Shown here piece by piece: positions 44,914 through 56,452 of a stretch of 64,000 nt of DNA. Source of the stretch: Bradyrhizobium sp. CSS354 (GTDB lineage Bacteria > Pseudomonadota > Alphaproteobacteria > Rhizobiales > Xanthobacteraceae); contig NZ_JAACFU010000002.1 of assembly GCF_029051725.1 (NCBI RefSeq), positions 1-64,000 on the forward strand, read 5' to 3'. Position 1 is the stretch's first letter; each line of letters begins with the position of its first letter. Under the pieces are notes generated by a model, which searched no databases, was not told the DNA's origin, and saw only the letters and a program-made list of their open reading frames with translations. The translations under genes were made by a program, and so were the position numbers.

Positions 44914-44995
44914 GTGATTTTTTGCCTCAGATCCTTGATGAACGTACCCCCGGCGCCTTTTGTTTTTCCGTCGTGCGGTGCGGCGCCTTGATTTG

Positions 44996-45028
44996 AAAAA
45001 GGCCGCCCCTTGCCCGAAGGCGCGGCCC
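44996..45028 (-). terminator. Terminator of the glyA-thiL operon
   Basis: On the minus strand, GGGCCGC pairs with the GCGGCC arm and is followed by TTTTT. It lies about 120 bp after the thiL stop and upstream of hppA, separating the two transcription units. Confidence 0.75.
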
Positions 45029-45149
45029 TAGTCGGTCACGACCTTGCCAAAATCAAATTGAGGGTGCAACGCCAGATGAGGCCGAAAAGGCCGATCTCGG
45101 CAGGTATTTAGGCTGGTCTGGGAGTCCCGACGCCGGTTTGGAGCATTTC

Positions 45150-46148
45150 CTAGAAGTGGCTGTAGGAGAGCCGCTTCAAGACCAGCTCCTGGCCCTGCCC
45201 GTCCAGGAAGCGCGGCCGCTCATGGCCCGCGACGATCGTGCCGATGGCCGTGACGGCAAGGCCTGCCGCCCGCCCCAAGGCAATCAGCGCGTCGCTTTGC
45301 GCCGGCGGAACGGTGCACAGCACCTCGTAATCGTCACCCCCGGCAAACAACGTTTCAAGGGAAACGACGTTGCCCGCGATCAGGCCGGCCGCAGCGGCCG
45401 AGAGCGGCACGCTCATCACGTCGATCGTGGCCGAGACGCCTGATGCCGCACAGAGCTTGGTCAGATCTCCGGCAAGGCCGTCGGAGACATCCATCGCAGC
45501 CGTCGCATGGTCACGCACGGCCTGCGCGAGAACATTGCGCGGCTGCGGCACGCGATAGCGCGAGATCAGCGTCTCGCGCGCGTGCGGATCGGAGGCCAGC
45601 GCATTCGCCACCGCGCCGCCCGTGAGCACATCGAGGCCAAGCGCGGCGTCGCCAATCGTCCCGGTGACCAGGATACGGTCGCCCGGCTTGGCGCCGGTGC
45701 GGCCGACCATCCGCCCCTGCGGTACGCGGCCAAAGGCGGTGATCGAGATCATCTGCGGCCCCGGCGTCGACACCGTATCGCCGCCGAGCAGCGGACAGGC
45801 GAAGGTTTTCGCATCCTCGCCGAGCGCGTTCGCGAACGGCCTGAGCCAGGCGTCTTCCTGGCTGCGCAGCGCCAGTGTCAGCACGAACCCGGCCGGCATG
45901 GCCCCCTTGGCAGCGAGATCGGACAGGTTCACCCGCAGCGCCTTGCGCGCGATGGTATCGGGCGGATCGCTGGCAAGATAATGCACGCCCTCCACCACCG
46001 CGTCGGTGGTGACGACGATGTCGCCGCCGAGTGCCTGCAGGATGGCGGCATCGTCCACCAGCCCCAGCGCGCCGGGATCAGTCGCCAGCGGCTTGAAATA
46101 GCGCGCGATGAGCGAGTCTTCGGGGGAGGGATTGTGCGGGCTGGTCAT
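45150..46148 (-). CDS. thiL: Thiamine-monophosphate kinase
   Basis: 332 residues from the ATG at 46148 (MTSPHNPSPEDSLIARYF); the frame opens further upstream into a REP-like repeat. Motifs: LVDDAAILQALGGDIVVTTD, NLSDLAAKGAMPAGFVLTLA, LLGGDTVSTPGP and AMDVSDGLAGDLTKLCAASG, the AIR-synthase-like fold with Mg-ATP ligands. It phosphorylates thiamine monophosphate to the diphosphate cofactor. It is the last gene of the glyA-to-thiL operon, joined to nusB in many alphaproteobacteria. Confidence 0.95.
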   Translation of the reverse strand: MTSPHNPSPEDSLIARYFKPLATDPGALGLVDDAAILQALGGDIVVTTDAVVEGVHYLASDPPDTIARKALRVNLSDLAAKGAMPAGFVLTLALRSQEDAWLRPFANALGEDAKTFACPLLGGDTVSTPGPQMISITAFGRVPQGRMVGRTGAKPGDRILVTGTIGDAALGLDVLTGGAVANALASDPHARETLISRYRVPQPRNVLAQAVRDHATAAMDVSDGLAGDLTKLCAASGVSATIDVMSVPLSAAAAGLIAGNVVSLETLFAGGDDYEVLCTVPPAQSDALIALGRAAGLAVTAIGTIVAGHERPRFLDGQGQELVLKRLSYSHF

Positions 46149-46172
46149 TAGCTCGATCCGTAATCTCCCCGC

Positions 46173-46258
46173 CGTCATTGCGAGCGAAGCGAAGCAATCC
46201 AGACTGCCTCCGGAGATACAGTCTGGATTGCTTCGTCGCTACGCTCCTCGCAATGACG
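46173..46258. repeat. REP-like inverted repeat, family 1, copy 2
   Basis: CGTCATTGCGAGCGAAGCGA, GCAATCCAGACTG and the complementary CAGTCTGGATTGC, then CTCCTCGCAATGACG. A near-perfect long hairpin between nusB and thiL, within the operon. Confidence 0.9.
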
Positions 46259-46267
46259 ATCCCATAA

Positions 46268-46765
46268 CTACCCCCGCCCGAACTCGTCACCGCGAAACTG
46301 CCGGCCGATCTGGTCGAGCACCGCGTTGACCATGCCGGTCTCCTCGCGGTCGACGAAGGCATTGGCGACGTCGACATATTCGGAAACGACGACGCGGCCC
46401 GGCACGTCCTTGCGGTGTTCCAATTCGTAGGCCCCTGCCCGCAGCACCGCGCGCAGGATCGCTTCGATGCGCTTCAACGGCCAGCCCTTCGACAGCGCCT
46501 CGTCGATCAGCGGATCGAGCTTCTTCTGGTCGCGCACGACACCGGAGACGACATCGCGGAAGAACGCCGCTTCCGCCGGGAGATATGTGTCGCCCTCGAC
46601 CTCGTTGCCGAGCCAGTGGCTCTCGAACTCCGCAAAAATGTCGTTGATGCCTGCTCCGCCGATATCCATCTGATACAGCGCCTGCACGGCTGCGAGCCGC
46701 GCCGCACCGCGCCGGTTCGCTTTCTTCTCCGTGCCGGCCGGCGGCTTCTTGTTGTTATCGGCCAT
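46268..46765 (-). CDS. nusB: Transcription antitermination factor NusB
   Basis: 165 residues. The ATG at 46765 is preferred over a TTG at 46771 that overlaps the ribH stop. Family sequence: RRGAARLAAVQALYQMDIGG, PLIDEALSKGWPLKRIEAIL and RVVVSEYVDVANAFVDREET. It binds boxA RNA with NusE/S10 in rRNA antitermination. It starts 2 bp after the ribH stop. Confidence 0.95.
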   Translation of the reverse strand: MADNNKKPPAGTEKKANRRGAARLAAVQALYQMDIGGAGINDIFAEFESHWLGNEVEGDTYLPAEAAFFRDVVSGVVRDQKKLDPLIDEALSKGWPLKRIEAILRAVLRAGAYELEHRKDVPGRVVVSEYVDVANAFVDREETGMVNAVLDQIGRQFRGDEFGRG

Positions 46766-46767
46766 GA

Positions 46768-47259
46768 TCAAGCCCGCGCCAGCCGGCGCTTTATGCGCAG
46801 CATCGCAATCGCGGCCCGCGCGGCATCGCCGCCCTTGTTCAGCTCGCTGGCGCGCGCCCGCGCCCAGGCCTGCGCCTCGGTGTTGACGGTGAGGATGCCG
46901 TTGCCGAGCGGCAGCTTTCGCGCCACCGACAGATCCATCAGCGCGCGCGAAGATTCCTGCGAGACGATCTCGAAATGGATGGTGTCGCCACGGATCACGC
47001 AGCCGAGCGCGATCGCGGCGTCATAGGGCCTGCCATTGGCGGCCGCGGCATCAACCGCGATGGCGATCGCCGCAGGAATCTCCAGTGCGCCGGGAACCGT
47101 GATGACGTCGTGGGTCAGACCGGCCGCCTTCAGCTCGGCCACCGCGCCTTCGAGCATGGCGTCCTGGAGATCGTCATAAAACCGTGCCTCGACAATCAGC
47201 GCGCGTGCGCCGGAGATGTCGGTCTGGTCCTTCAGGGGTGCGCGCCGCGCGTCTGCCAT
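46768..47259 (-). CDS. ribH: 6,7-dimethyl-8-ribityllumazine synthase
   Basis: 163 residues from the ATG at 47259. Active-site stretches: [36 protein letters not shown] and [20 protein letters not shown] with the catalytic His. It condenses the ribityl-pyrimidine with dihydroxybutanone phosphate in riboflavin synthesis. It is preceded by a REP-like double hairpin at 47273-47354 that separates it from ribE. Confidence 0.96.
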   Translation of the reverse strand: MADARRAPLKDQTDISGARALIVEARFYDDLQDAMLEGAVAELKAAGLTHDVITVPGALEIPAAIAIAVDAAAANGRPYDAAIALGCVIRGDTIHFEIVSQESSRALMDLSVARKLPLGNGILTVNTEAQAWARARASELNKGGDAARAAIAMLRIKRRLARA

Positions 47260-47272
47260 CATAAGCCTACTG

Positions 47273-47354
47273 TGTCATTGCCGGACTTGACCCGGCAATC
47301 CCTGGGTCAGGACCTCTTAAGAGCATGGATGCGCGGGTCAAGCCCGCGCATGAC
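47273..47354. repeat. REP-like double hairpin, family 2
   Basis: TCATTGCCGGACTTGACCCG, GCAATCC and later GGATGCGCGGGTCAAGCCCG, CGCATGA: two adjacent stems whose outer parts are also complementary. It lies between ribE and ribH. Confidence 0.7.
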
Positions 47355-47369
47355 GAAGTTTCATCACCG

Positions 47370-47993
47370 TCACTTCATTTCCGTCAGCCGCGCCGCGTAG
47401 CGGGCCATCAGATCGACCTCGATATTGACCTCGTTCCCCGCCTTCCAGCCGCCGATCGTCGTGACCGTCAGGGTGTGCGGAATGATCAGCACCGAAAAGG
47501 TCACGTCCTTCACCGTATTAACCGTCAGCGAGACGCCGTCGAGCGTGATCGAGCCCTTGGTCGCGATGAACCGCGCCAGCTCCCGGGTCGTGGAGAGCTC
47601 GAACCGCGCCATGTCGGGCAGGTCCTCGCGGCTGACGAGGGTCGCGATGCCGTCGGCATGGCCGGCGACGATATGCCCGCCAAGCTCGTCGCCGATCTTG
47701 AGCGCACGCTCGAGATTGAGCCTGGTGCCGACCCTCCAGTGCTTGGCCGTCGTCAGCGCCAGCGTCTCGGCCGCGGCATCGACGTCGAACCAGGTCCTTT
47801 GAGCAGAGTCTTTGCCGGCTTCGACGCCGGAAGCAACCACGGTCAGGCAGACGCCGTTGCAGGCGATCGAGGCGCCGTCCGCAATGGTGGTCTGGTCGTA
47901 GCGGCAGGCGATGCGCAGCCGGTGCAACTGGCCCTGCGCCGTCGGCGTGAAGCCGACGATCTCGCCGATATCGGTGACAATGCCGGTGAACAT
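47370..47993 (-). CDS. ribE: Riboflavin synthase
   Basis: 207 residues starting [15 protein letters not shown], the invariant family start. Two tandem lumazine-binding repeats are visible (GASIACNGVCLTVV in the first, GSITLDGVSLTVNTVKDV in the second). It dismutates two lumazine molecules to riboflavin as a trimer. Its start directly abuts the ribD end at 47993. In E. coli nomenclature the same gene is ribC. Confidence 0.95.
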   Translation of the reverse strand: MFTGIVTDIGEIVGFTPTAQGQLHRLRIACRYDQTTIADGASIACNGVCLTVVASGVEAGKDSAQRTWFDVDAAAETLALTTAKHWRVGTRLNLERALKIGDELGGHIVAGHADGIATLVSREDLPDMARFELSTTRELARFIATKGSITLDGVSLTVNTVKDVTFSVLIIPHTLTVTTIGGWKAGNEVNIEVDLMARYAARLTEMK

Positions 47994-49141
47994 TACGCGC
48001 GCTCGTAGATGGTGAGAGTATCCTTGTCGAAGGTTTCGCTAGCATGAACCTTGTAGGCCTGCGACTGCGTGATTTTCGACAGGGGCAATGCAGCGAGCGC
48101 ATCCACCCCGTCGGTGCCCACCGCCTCCGCGCCGCGGAACAGCCAGATCTCGTCAACGAGGTCGGCGGCGATAAAGGACGCCGCAACGCGGCTGCCGCCC
48201 TCGACCATCAGCCGCGTGATGCCCTTGGCGGCCAATGCATGCAGCACGGCCGCAAGATCGAGTCCCGAGGCGTTGCCGGGCGGCACGCGGATCACCTGCG
48301 CGCCGGCAGCACCGAGCCGCGTGGCGGCCGCGGCCTCCGCGAGCTCAGAACCCATGACCCACAGCGGAATCTCGCGCGCGGAGCCCACGAGCCTGCTCGC
48401 GCCGGGAATGCGCAGGCTCTGATCGAGCACCACGCGCACCGGCGAGCGCGCCGCCATGCCCGGCAGGCGGCAGTCGAGCTGCGGATCGTCCGCCAGCACC
48501 GTGCCGATGCCGACCAGGATGGCGTCGCTTTGCGCCCGCAGGAGATGCACTCGGTCGCGCGCTGCCTCGCCAGTGATCGCGACCGGCTTGCCTCCGGCCG
48601 CGCCGATCTTGCCGTCGGGCGAGACCGCGAGCTTCAGGATCACATGCGGGCGGTGATCCCTGATGCGGCGGAAATGCCCGGCGTGGTCGAAGGCGGCTTC
48701 GCGCGCGCACAGACCCACATCCACCATGATGCCGGCGGCGCGCAGGCGCGCATGGCCCTGACCGGCGACTTCCGGATTGGGATCCTCGATCGCGGCCACC
48801 ACGCGCTTGATGCCGGCAGCGATCACTGCGTCGGCGCACGGTGGCGACTTGCCGAAATGCGAGCACGGCTCCAGCGTGACGTAGAGCGTGGCGCCGCGTG
48901 CGGCCTCGCCTGCGCGCCGCAGCGCTTCAGGCTCGCCATGCGGCCGTCCGCCCGGTTGGGTCCAGCCGCGGCCGACGATCATGCCGTCCTTGACGATGAC
49001 GGCGCCGACGGCGGGATTGGGCCAGGTGCGTCCCTGCCCGCGCCTGCCGAGCGCCAGCGCAAGCTCCATGAAGCGCCGGTCGGCATCCCTGGACTCGCGC
49101 GCCTTTTGCGCGAATTGATCTTCCAGGATGCGGAAGATCAT
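47993..49141 (-). CDS. ribD: Riboflavin biosynthesis deaminase/reductase RibD
   Basis: 382 residues. The N-terminal cytidine-deaminase-like zinc site is PHGEPEAL (His and Glu; most family members have HAE rather than HGE) and [16 protein letters not shown] with the two Cys. The C-terminal reductase domain starts about residue 160 ([18 protein letters not shown]) and contains [20 protein letters not shown]. It deaminates and reduces the pyrimidine intermediate of riboflavin synthesis. The start ATG at 49141 overlaps the nrdR stop by 4 bp. Confidence 0.95.
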   Translation of the reverse strand: MIFRILEDQFAQKARESRDADRRFMELALALGRRGQGRTWPNPAVGAVIVKDGMIVGRGWTQPGGRPHGEPEALRRAGEAARGATLYVTLEPCSHFGKSPPCADAVIAAGIKRVVAAIEDPNPEVAGQGHARLRAAGIMVDVGLCAREAAFDHAGHFRRIRDHRPHVILKLAVSPDGKIGAAGGKPVAITGEAARDRVHLLRAQSDAILVGIGTVLADDPQLDCRLPGMAARSPVRVVLDQSLRIPGASRLVGSAREIPLWVMGSELAEAAAATRLGAAGAQVIRVPPGNASGLDLAAVLHALAAKGITRLMVEGGSRVAASFIAADLVDEIWLFRGAEAVGTDGVDALAALPLSKITQSQAYKVHASETFDKDTLTIYERA

Positions 49142-49620
49142 TTGCGGATCGCGGCGAGCCGCGCTTCCTCCTCACCGGAGAGCTCACCGAGCACGTCGGC
49201 GAAATCCTTGGCCTCGCGGAAATTGCGGTAGACCGAGGCGAAGCGGACATAGGCGACGTCGTCGAGCGTGCGCAGATGCTCCATCACGGTCTCGCCGATC
49301 ACCTCCGAGGAGATTTCGGCCTCGCCCCCGGTCTCGAGCTCGCGCACGATGGTGGAGACCATCTTCTCCACCCGTTCCGGCTCGACCTGCCGCTTGCGCA
49401 AGCTGATCGAGACCGAGCGCATCAGCTTGTCGCGGTCGAACGGCACGCGCCGGCCGTTGCGCTTGATCACCGTGAGCTCGCGCAGCTGCACCCGCTCGAA
49501 GGTGGTGAAGCGGAAATTGCAGGCGACGCACACGCGCCGCCTGCGGATCACGGAAGAGTCCTCGGTCGGACGCGAGTCCTTCACCTGCGTATCGAGACTG
49601 TTGCAGTTCGGGCAGCGCAT
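49138..49620 (-). CDS. nrdR: Ribonucleotide reductase repressor NrdR
   Basis: 160 residues. The N-terminal zinc ribbon has CPNC and CVAC ([37 protein letters not shown]), followed by an ATP-cone ([19 protein letters not shown]). It represses ribonucleotide reductase operons through NrdR boxes when dATP is bound. It starts 30 bp after glyA and is coupled to ribD, the usual alphaproteobacterial order. Confidence 0.96.
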   Translation of the reverse strand: MRCPNCNSLDTQVKDSRPTEDSSVIRRRRVCVACNFRFTTFERVQLRELTVIKRNGRRVPFDRDKLMRSVSISLRKRQVEPERVEKMVSTIVRELETGGEAEISSEVIGETVMEHLRTLDDVAYVRFASVYRNFREAKDFADVLGELSGEEEARLAAIRK

Positions 49621-49649
49621 CCGTGGACCTTGATCGGTTTTCTTGAGCC

Positions 49650-50948
49650 TTACTGATAGATCGGGAAACGGTCGGTGAGCGCCTTGACCCGTTCCTTGAT
49701 CGCGGCTTCCACCAGCGGCGCCTTGCCGTCGTCGGACTGCGCGATCGCGTTCAGCACCTCGGCGATCATGCCGCCGACCTGCTGGAATTCAGCGACACCA
49801 AAGCCGCGCGTGGTCGCAGCCGGGGTGCCGAGCCGGATCCCGGAGGTGACGAACGGCGACTCGGGATCGAAAGGAATGCCGTTCTTGTTGCAGGTGATGG
49901 CGGCGCGGACCAGCGCCTTCTCCGAAGCATTGCCCTTCAGGCCCTTCGGCCGGAGGTCAACGAGCATCAGATGGTTATCGGTGCCGCCGGAGACGATATC
50001 GAAGCCGTGGCTCTTCATCGTCTCGGCCAACGCCTTGGCGTTCTCGACGACGTTCTTCGCATAGACCTTGAAGTCCGGCCGCAGCGCCTCGGCGAAGGCG
50101 ACCGCCTTCGCCGCGATCACATGCATCAGGGGGCCGCCCTGCAGGCCCGGGAAGATCGCCGAGTTAAATTTCTTGGTCAGCGCCTCGTCATTCCACAGCA
50201 TCAGGCCGCCACGCGGACCGCGCAGCGATTTGTGGGTCGTGGTGGTGGTGATGTGGGCATACGGTACCGGCGAGGCATGCACGCCGCCGGCGACGAGACC
50301 GGCGAAATGCGCCATGTCGACCAGGAGGTACGCACCGACGCTGTCCGCGATCTCGCGGAAGCGCTTGAAGTCCCAGGCGCGCGAATAAGCCGAGCCGCCG
50401 GCCACGATCAGCTTCGGCTTGACCTCCGCGGCCTGCTTGGCGACGGCGTCCATGTCGATGATCTGGTCCTCGCGGCGCACGGTGTAGTGCGCGGCCTTGA
50501 ACCATTTGCCGCTCATGTTGACGGGGGAGCCGTGGGTGAGATGGCCGCCGGCCGCAAGATCGAGGCCCATGAAGGTGTCGCCCGGCTGAAGCAGCGCCAG
50601 AAACACCGCCTGGTTCATCTGGCTGCCGGAGTTCGGCTGCACGTTGGCGAAGTTGGCGCCGAACAGCTTCTTGGCGCGATCGATCGCGAGGTTCTCCGCA
50701 ACGTCGACCCACTCACAACCGCCGTAGTAGCGCGCGCCGGGATAGCCTTCGGCATATTTGTTGGTCATCACCGAACCCTGCGCTTCCAGCACGGCACGGC
50801 TGACGATGTTCTCGGAAGCGATCAGCTCGACCTCATGACGCTGGCGGCCGAGCTCGCCCTTGATGGCGGCTGCGATTTCCGGGTCAGCCTGCTCGAGCGA
50901 GGCGGTGAAAAACGAATCGGGCGCGGAGGCGGTTTTGGCGAAGGTCAT
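49650..50948 (-). CDS. glyA: Serine hydroxymethyltransferase
   Basis: 432 residues, full length. The PLP-binding Lys lies in [15 protein letters not shown]. Other family blocks are [40 protein letters not shown] and [20 protein letters not shown]. It interconverts serine and glycine with tetrahydrofolate. It is the first gene of the glyA-nrdR-ribD-ribE-ribH-nusB-thiL operon. The 270-bp upstream gap should contain the promoter; no operator is obvious by eye. Confidence 0.97.
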   Translation of the reverse strand: MTFAKTASAPDSFFTASLEQADPEIAAAIKGELGRQRHEVELIASENIVSRAVLEAQGSVMTNKYAEGYPGARYYGGCEWVDVAENLAIDRAKKLFGANFANVQPNSGSQMNQAVFLALLQPGDTFMGLDLAAGGHLTHGSPVNMSGKWFKAAHYTVRREDQIIDMDAVAKQAAEVKPKLIVAGGSAYSRAWDFKRFREIADSVGAYLLVDMAHFAGLVAGGVHASPVPYAHITTTTTHKSLRGPRGGLMLWNDEALTKKFNSAIFPGLQGGPLMHVIAAKAVAFAEALRPDFKVYAKNVVENAKALAETMKSHGFDIVSGGTDNHLMLVDLRPKGLKGNASEKALVRAAITCNKNGIPFDPESPFVTSGIRLGTPAATTRGFGVAEFQQVGGMIAEVLNAIAQSDDGKAPLVEAAIKERVKALTDRFPIYQ

Positions 50949-51219
50949 CTTGCGAATATCTCCACCGCCGCAGCCTTTTGGCGGGCTACGGGCGGGTCTG
51001 GTGTGGCGATCGGAAGCGGCGAGCGCGATCTACCACATCGCCCGCAACAGGCCAAGGGTTTGCGGGTCGGGCCTGAGATTTATGCAAGATATGGTGGGGA
51101 TCGAAGATTTTCGACACCGGGGCGGTTCTATGGAATCGCCCCGTATTCGACCCTCAGGAATAAGGCCGCTTTGGGCCTCAAACTTCCGGCTGGACCCGCT
51201 GGCCGAGGCCAGCGGCCCC

Positions 51220-51441
51220 TCACAGGCCGGTATACCCCGCCTTCACGGGATCCACGCTGCCGTCGAGCTGCCGCAGATATGTCAGGCCGCAGACGGTCAA
51301 CCTGTGGGTGTCCTTCTCGCCGGCTTCCATCAACGTATTGAGATAGTTGGTGACCTTTTCCCGCGCCTCCGCGCTCGCCGCAGACGTGCGGTTGGCGAGC
51401 AAATCGTAGGTATGCATGATCCGGTCGATGGCAGCTTCCAT
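51220..51441 (-). CDS. Small conserved helical protein
   Basis: 73 residues from the ATG at 51441 (MEAAIDRIMHTYDLLANRTS). The rest is ASAEAREKVTNYLNTLMEAG followed by HRLTVCGLTYLRQLDGSVDP. The open frame extends upstream but only as a shadow of the neighbouring gene. A ribosome site GAGGG lies upstream. Short alphaproteobacterial proteins of this kind are common and uncharacterised. It follows a second small gene on the same strand. Confidence 0.65.
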   Translation of the reverse strand: MEAAIDRIMHTYDLLANRTSAASAEAREKVTNYLNTLMEAGEKDTHRLTVCGLTYLRQLDGSVDPVKAGYTGL

Positions 51442-51478
51442 GGCACCCTCTGGTTCTTGCCGCGTTTGGGAGTTGAGA

Positions 51479-51715
51479 TCAGGCAACTGCTTTGGCCTCG
51501 GACTGCGCCTCGAACCTGACGATGGCCTTGTTGGCCAGCCTGATCTTGTTGAATTCGCCGCGCTGGAGCAGCTTGATGACGATCTCGAGCAGACGTTCGT
51601 CGGTGACGAGGGTGTCCCGGATCGCGCCGGAGCGGCGAAGATAGTTCGCGGCGATGGCATAGGCCTCGCTCACGAGTTCCACGTTCATCACCCCCACGCC
51701 ACGCTCGACCAGCAT
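51479..51715 (-). CDS. Small conserved helical protein
   Basis: 78 residues from the ATG at 51715 (MLVERGVGVMNVELVSEAYA); a start at MNVELV nine residues on is possible. AIAANYLRRSGAIRDTLVTD followed by RLLEIVIKLLQRGEFNKIRL is a compact helical pattern without a named domain. It lies 37 bp upstream of the other small gene, so the two probably form one transcript, with ldtR-like regulation next door. Confidence 0.65.
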   Translation of the reverse strand: MLVERGVGVMNVELVSEAYAIAANYLRRSGAIRDTLVTDERLLEIVIKLLQRGEFNKIRLANKAIVRFEAQSEAKAVA

Positions 51716-51917
51716 CGTCCGCCCTCCGATCGAAGGGGATAAGCACCGAACCGGGAACTCGTTCCCTGCGCCTGGGGATTTTTTTCGCAACCGCGAAATG
51801 GAAAAAACGCACCGGTCCGGACACAGCCGGGCCGGCGCGCTTGGGGAAGCTCAGGCACGTTCGGGAGGCTTGCCGGTCTTGTTGTGGGCCGGCTTGGCCA
51901 AATCCCGTCGAAAGAGC

Positions 51918-52472
51918 TCAGAGACGATACAGGATCTGGTCGGTCCAGAACCGCTCGAGGCGGTGCAGCGACTTGTTGAGGGTCGAGAACTCCTCGCCCG
52001 AGATGCCGCCGACCTGCTCGACCGTCTTGACGTGCTTCTGGTAGAGCGAGTCGACGATGCGACGAACTTCCTGGCCCTGCGGCGTCAGGCGGATGCGCAC
52101 CGAGCGGCGATCGACGCGCGAGCGCTGATGATCGAGGAAGCCGAGCTCGACGAGCTTCTTCAGATTGTAGGAGACGTTGGAGCCGAGGTAATAACCGCGC
52201 GTGCGCAGTTCGCCCGCGGTCAGCTCCTTGTCGCCGATGTTGTAGAGCAGCAGCGCCTGCACCGAGTTGATGTCCGCACGGCCGCGGCGATCGAACTCGT
52301 CCTTGATGACGTCGAGCAGCCGGCGATGCAGCCGCTCCACCAGAGTCAAAGCTTCCAGATAGAGCGTCTGCACCGAACCCTGCTGGCCGGAGACGCGCTC
52401 TGCGGTATCTGCCGCAGTTGCGACGGCTTTCATCATGACACTTCCCCTGTTGTCGTTTTTATCGACACTCAT
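51918..52472 (-). CDS. ldtR: LdtR-type MarR-family transcriptional regulator
   Basis: 184 residues. The MarR winged helix spans about 60-150: INSVQALLLYNIGDKELTAG, YYLGSNVSYNLKKLVELGFL and HQRSRVDRRSVRIRLTPQGQ. The combination of GYYLGSNVSYNLKKL and the long helical N- and C-termini matches LdtR, studied in Liberibacter and Sinorhizobium as a regulator of an L,D-transpeptidase and stress tolerance. An alternative start is at MMKAVATAAD. No ldtP-like gene is adjacent here. Confidence 0.85.
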   Translation of the reverse strand: MSVDKNDNRGSVMMKAVATAADTAERVSGQQGSVQTLYLEALTLVERLHRRLLDVIKDEFDRRGRADINSVQALLLYNIGDKELTAGELRTRGYYLGSNVSYNLKKLVELGFLDHQRSRVDRRSVRIRLTPQGQEVRRIVDSLYQKHVKTVEQVGGISGEEFSTLNKSLHRLERFWTDQILYRL

Positions 52473-54629
<2,157 letters not shown>

Positions 54630-54637
54630 GCCCCAAT

Positions 54638-54776
54638 GTCGTCCCGGCGAAGGCCGGGACCCATACCGCGTGATCCAACGAGAGCGCGCAGTATTGGTAC
54701 CGGGGAAGCGATCAACCCCTAAGTCTTCGCCAAACTGCTCTGCGTGGTTATGGGTCCCGGCCTTCGCCGGGACGAC
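54638..54776. repeat. Inverted repeat with perfect 28-bp arms, family 3
   Basis: Left arm 54638-54665 (GTCGTCCCGGCGAAGGCCGG then GACCCATA) and its exact complement at 54749-54776. Each arm also forms a CCCGGC-GCCGGG hairpin. It sits just after hemB and may act in transcript termination or stability. Confidence 0.85.
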
Positions 54777-54926
54777 ACTGTTGCTGTGGCGTCAGCTCCC
54801 TCTCCTCGCGGCTACCGCCGCCCCCGAATCGCCGGAATATTTCGGCTTGTTAATCCCGGCACCCTTGGCACGCGGACGGCCTATTCCCATGTGCTGCCAC
54901 GGGAGTTTCCCCTCGGGAGGACGGTC

Positions 54927-55460
54927 ATGTCGTATTCAGACTCGGGCAATGCCTGGCGCAGTGATGGTGCGGCTCACGCCTACGATCCCTATCTGCACCC
55001 GGAACTGTTCCGCGGCGTTGCGACGCGACGGGTGTTCGCCTTCCTGATCGACATGGTCGTGATCTCGGTGCCGGTGATCCTCGGCTACCTCTTCATTGCG
55101 GTGTTCGGCGTGGTCACGCTCGGCATCGGCTGGGCGCTGTTCTGGCTGGCCTGGCCTGCCTCCGTGATCTGGGCCATCGTCTATTACGGCGCCTGCATCG
55201 GCGGTCCGTCGTCCGCGACCATCGGAATGCGCGTGATGGATCTGGAGCTCCGCACCTGGTACGGCGCGCCCGGGTATTTCGTGCTGGGCGCCACCCACGC
55301 GGTGCTGTTCTGGGTGACGTTCTCGTTCCTGTCGCCCTTCGTGGTCCTGGTCGGCCTGTTCAACGGCCGCAGGCGCTTGCTGCACGATTTCGTGCTGGGA
55401 ACGGTCGTGATCAACAATTCCGTTCGTGCGCCGGTGCCTCAAGGCGCCAGGACCTACTGA
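54927..55460 (+). CDS. RDD-family membrane protein
   Basis: 177 residues from the ATG at 54927. The RDD domain is shown by FRGVATRRVFAFLIDMVVIS, the next helices (GYLFIAVFGVVTLGIGWALF) and IGMRVMDLELRTWYGAPGYF. The last conserved segment is LFNGRRRLLHDFVLGTVVIN with the family HD. Three to four membrane helices. RDD proteins have been linked to sodium/proton exchange in one case, but most are uncharacterised. The stop codon lies inside a 16-bp tandem duplication (55449-55480). Confidence 0.88.
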   Translation: MSYSDSGNAWRSDGAAHAYDPYLHPELFRGVATRRVFAFLIDMVVISVPVILGYLFIAVFGVVTLGIGWALFWLAWPASVIWAIVYYGACIGGPSSATIGMRVMDLELRTWYGAPGYFVLGATHAVLFWVTFSFLSPFVVLVGLFNGRRRLLHDFVLGTVVINNSVRAPVPQGARTY

Positions 55461-55480
55461 TCAAAGGACCTACTGATCAA
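55449..55480. repeat. 16-bp tandem duplication across a stop codon
   Basis: AGGACCTACTGATCAA occurs twice head to tail (55449-55464, 55465-55480). The first copy contains the TGA of the RDD gene; the second lies after it. Related CAACCTGGATCAA blocks follow to 55512. Confidence 0.75.
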
Positions 55481-55609
55481 CCAACCTGGATCAAGAACCT
55501 ATCAACCTGGACCCGCTATGCTGTCCGACCTGACCTGCCGAGTAGACCGATTGACCGGGGGCTTTCGTAGCGCGATGCTGATGCACATTTTGGAGGCCCA
55601 CGACGTCCC

Positions 55610-56386
55610 TTGACCCAGCACTCGCGCGATACCCCACAATTTTACCTCACGGCGCCCTCCCCCTGCCCCTATCTGCCGGGCCGGCACGAGCGCAAGGTGT
55701 TTACGCACCTCGTAGGTGAGCGCGCCGGTGATCTCAACGACCTCCTGACCCATGGCGGCTTCCGTCGTAGCCAATCGATCGCCTACCGTCCCGCCTGCGA
55801 CCAGTGTCGCGCCTGCGTCTCGGTCCGGGTGATCGCCAACGAGTTCCGCCCCTCCCGCAACTTCCGCAAGGTGATCGCGCGCAACGCCGACATCATCGGC
55901 GAGCAGCGCAGCGCAGTGCCGACCTCCGAGCAATATTCGGTGTTCCGCGCCTATCTCGATTCCCGTCACCGCCACGGCGGCATGGCCGATATGACCGTGC
56001 TCGACTACGCCATGATGGTCGAGGACAGCCACGTCGAAACCCGCATCATCGAGTACCGCAAGCGCGGCCCCGACAGCGGCATCACCGGCCGGGGCGAAGA
56101 GCTGATCGCGGTCGCGCTGACCGACGTGCTCAGCGACGGCCTGTCGATGGTCTATTCGTTCTTCGAGCCCGGCGAAGTCAGCCGCTCGATGGGCACCTTC
56201 ATGATCCTCGACCACATCGCCCGCGCCCGCCGGCAAGGGTTGCCTTACGTCTATCTCGGCTACTGGATCGAGGGCTCCAAGAAGATGGACTACAAGGCCC
56301 GCTTCCTGCCGCAGCAGCGCCTCGCGCCGTCAGGTTGGCTGCGCATCGACGCGCAAGGCGATGCGGCGTCCGAGCCGCAGGATTGA
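55610..56386 (+). CDS. bpt: Aspartate/glutamate leucyltransferase
   Basis: 258 residues with a TTG start at 55610. The ATE/Bpt signatures are [40 protein letters not shown] with the CxxC pair, and [20 protein letters not shown]. It transfers Leu to N-terminal Asp/Glu, making them N-degrons for ClpS-ClpAP. The length is full. Downstream genes are unrelated. Confidence 0.95.
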   Translation: MTQHSRDTPQFYLTAPSPCPYLPGRHERKVFTHLVGERAGDLNDLLTHGGFRRSQSIAYRPACDQCRACVSVRVIANEFRPSRNFRKVIARNADIIGEQRSAVPTSEQYSVFRAYLDSRHRHGGMADMTVLDYAMMVEDSHVETRIIEYRKRGPDSGITGRGEELIAVALTDVLSDGLSMVYSFFEPGEVSRSMGTFMILDHIARARRQGLPYVYLGYWIEGSKKMDYKARFLPQQRLAPSGWLRIDAQGDAASEPQD

Positions 56387-56452
56387 TCGGCGCGCCGATC
56401 TAATAAGCCGGCAGTTCGTACTGCGAGATGGGACCAGCGCCGGAGGTTTTGC

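Noticed and set aside
47370..50948. Possible FMN riboswitch for the rib genes
   Set aside because: ribD and ribE are internal to an operon that begins at glyA, with start/stop overlaps, and no RFN-like sequence was seen in the gaps.
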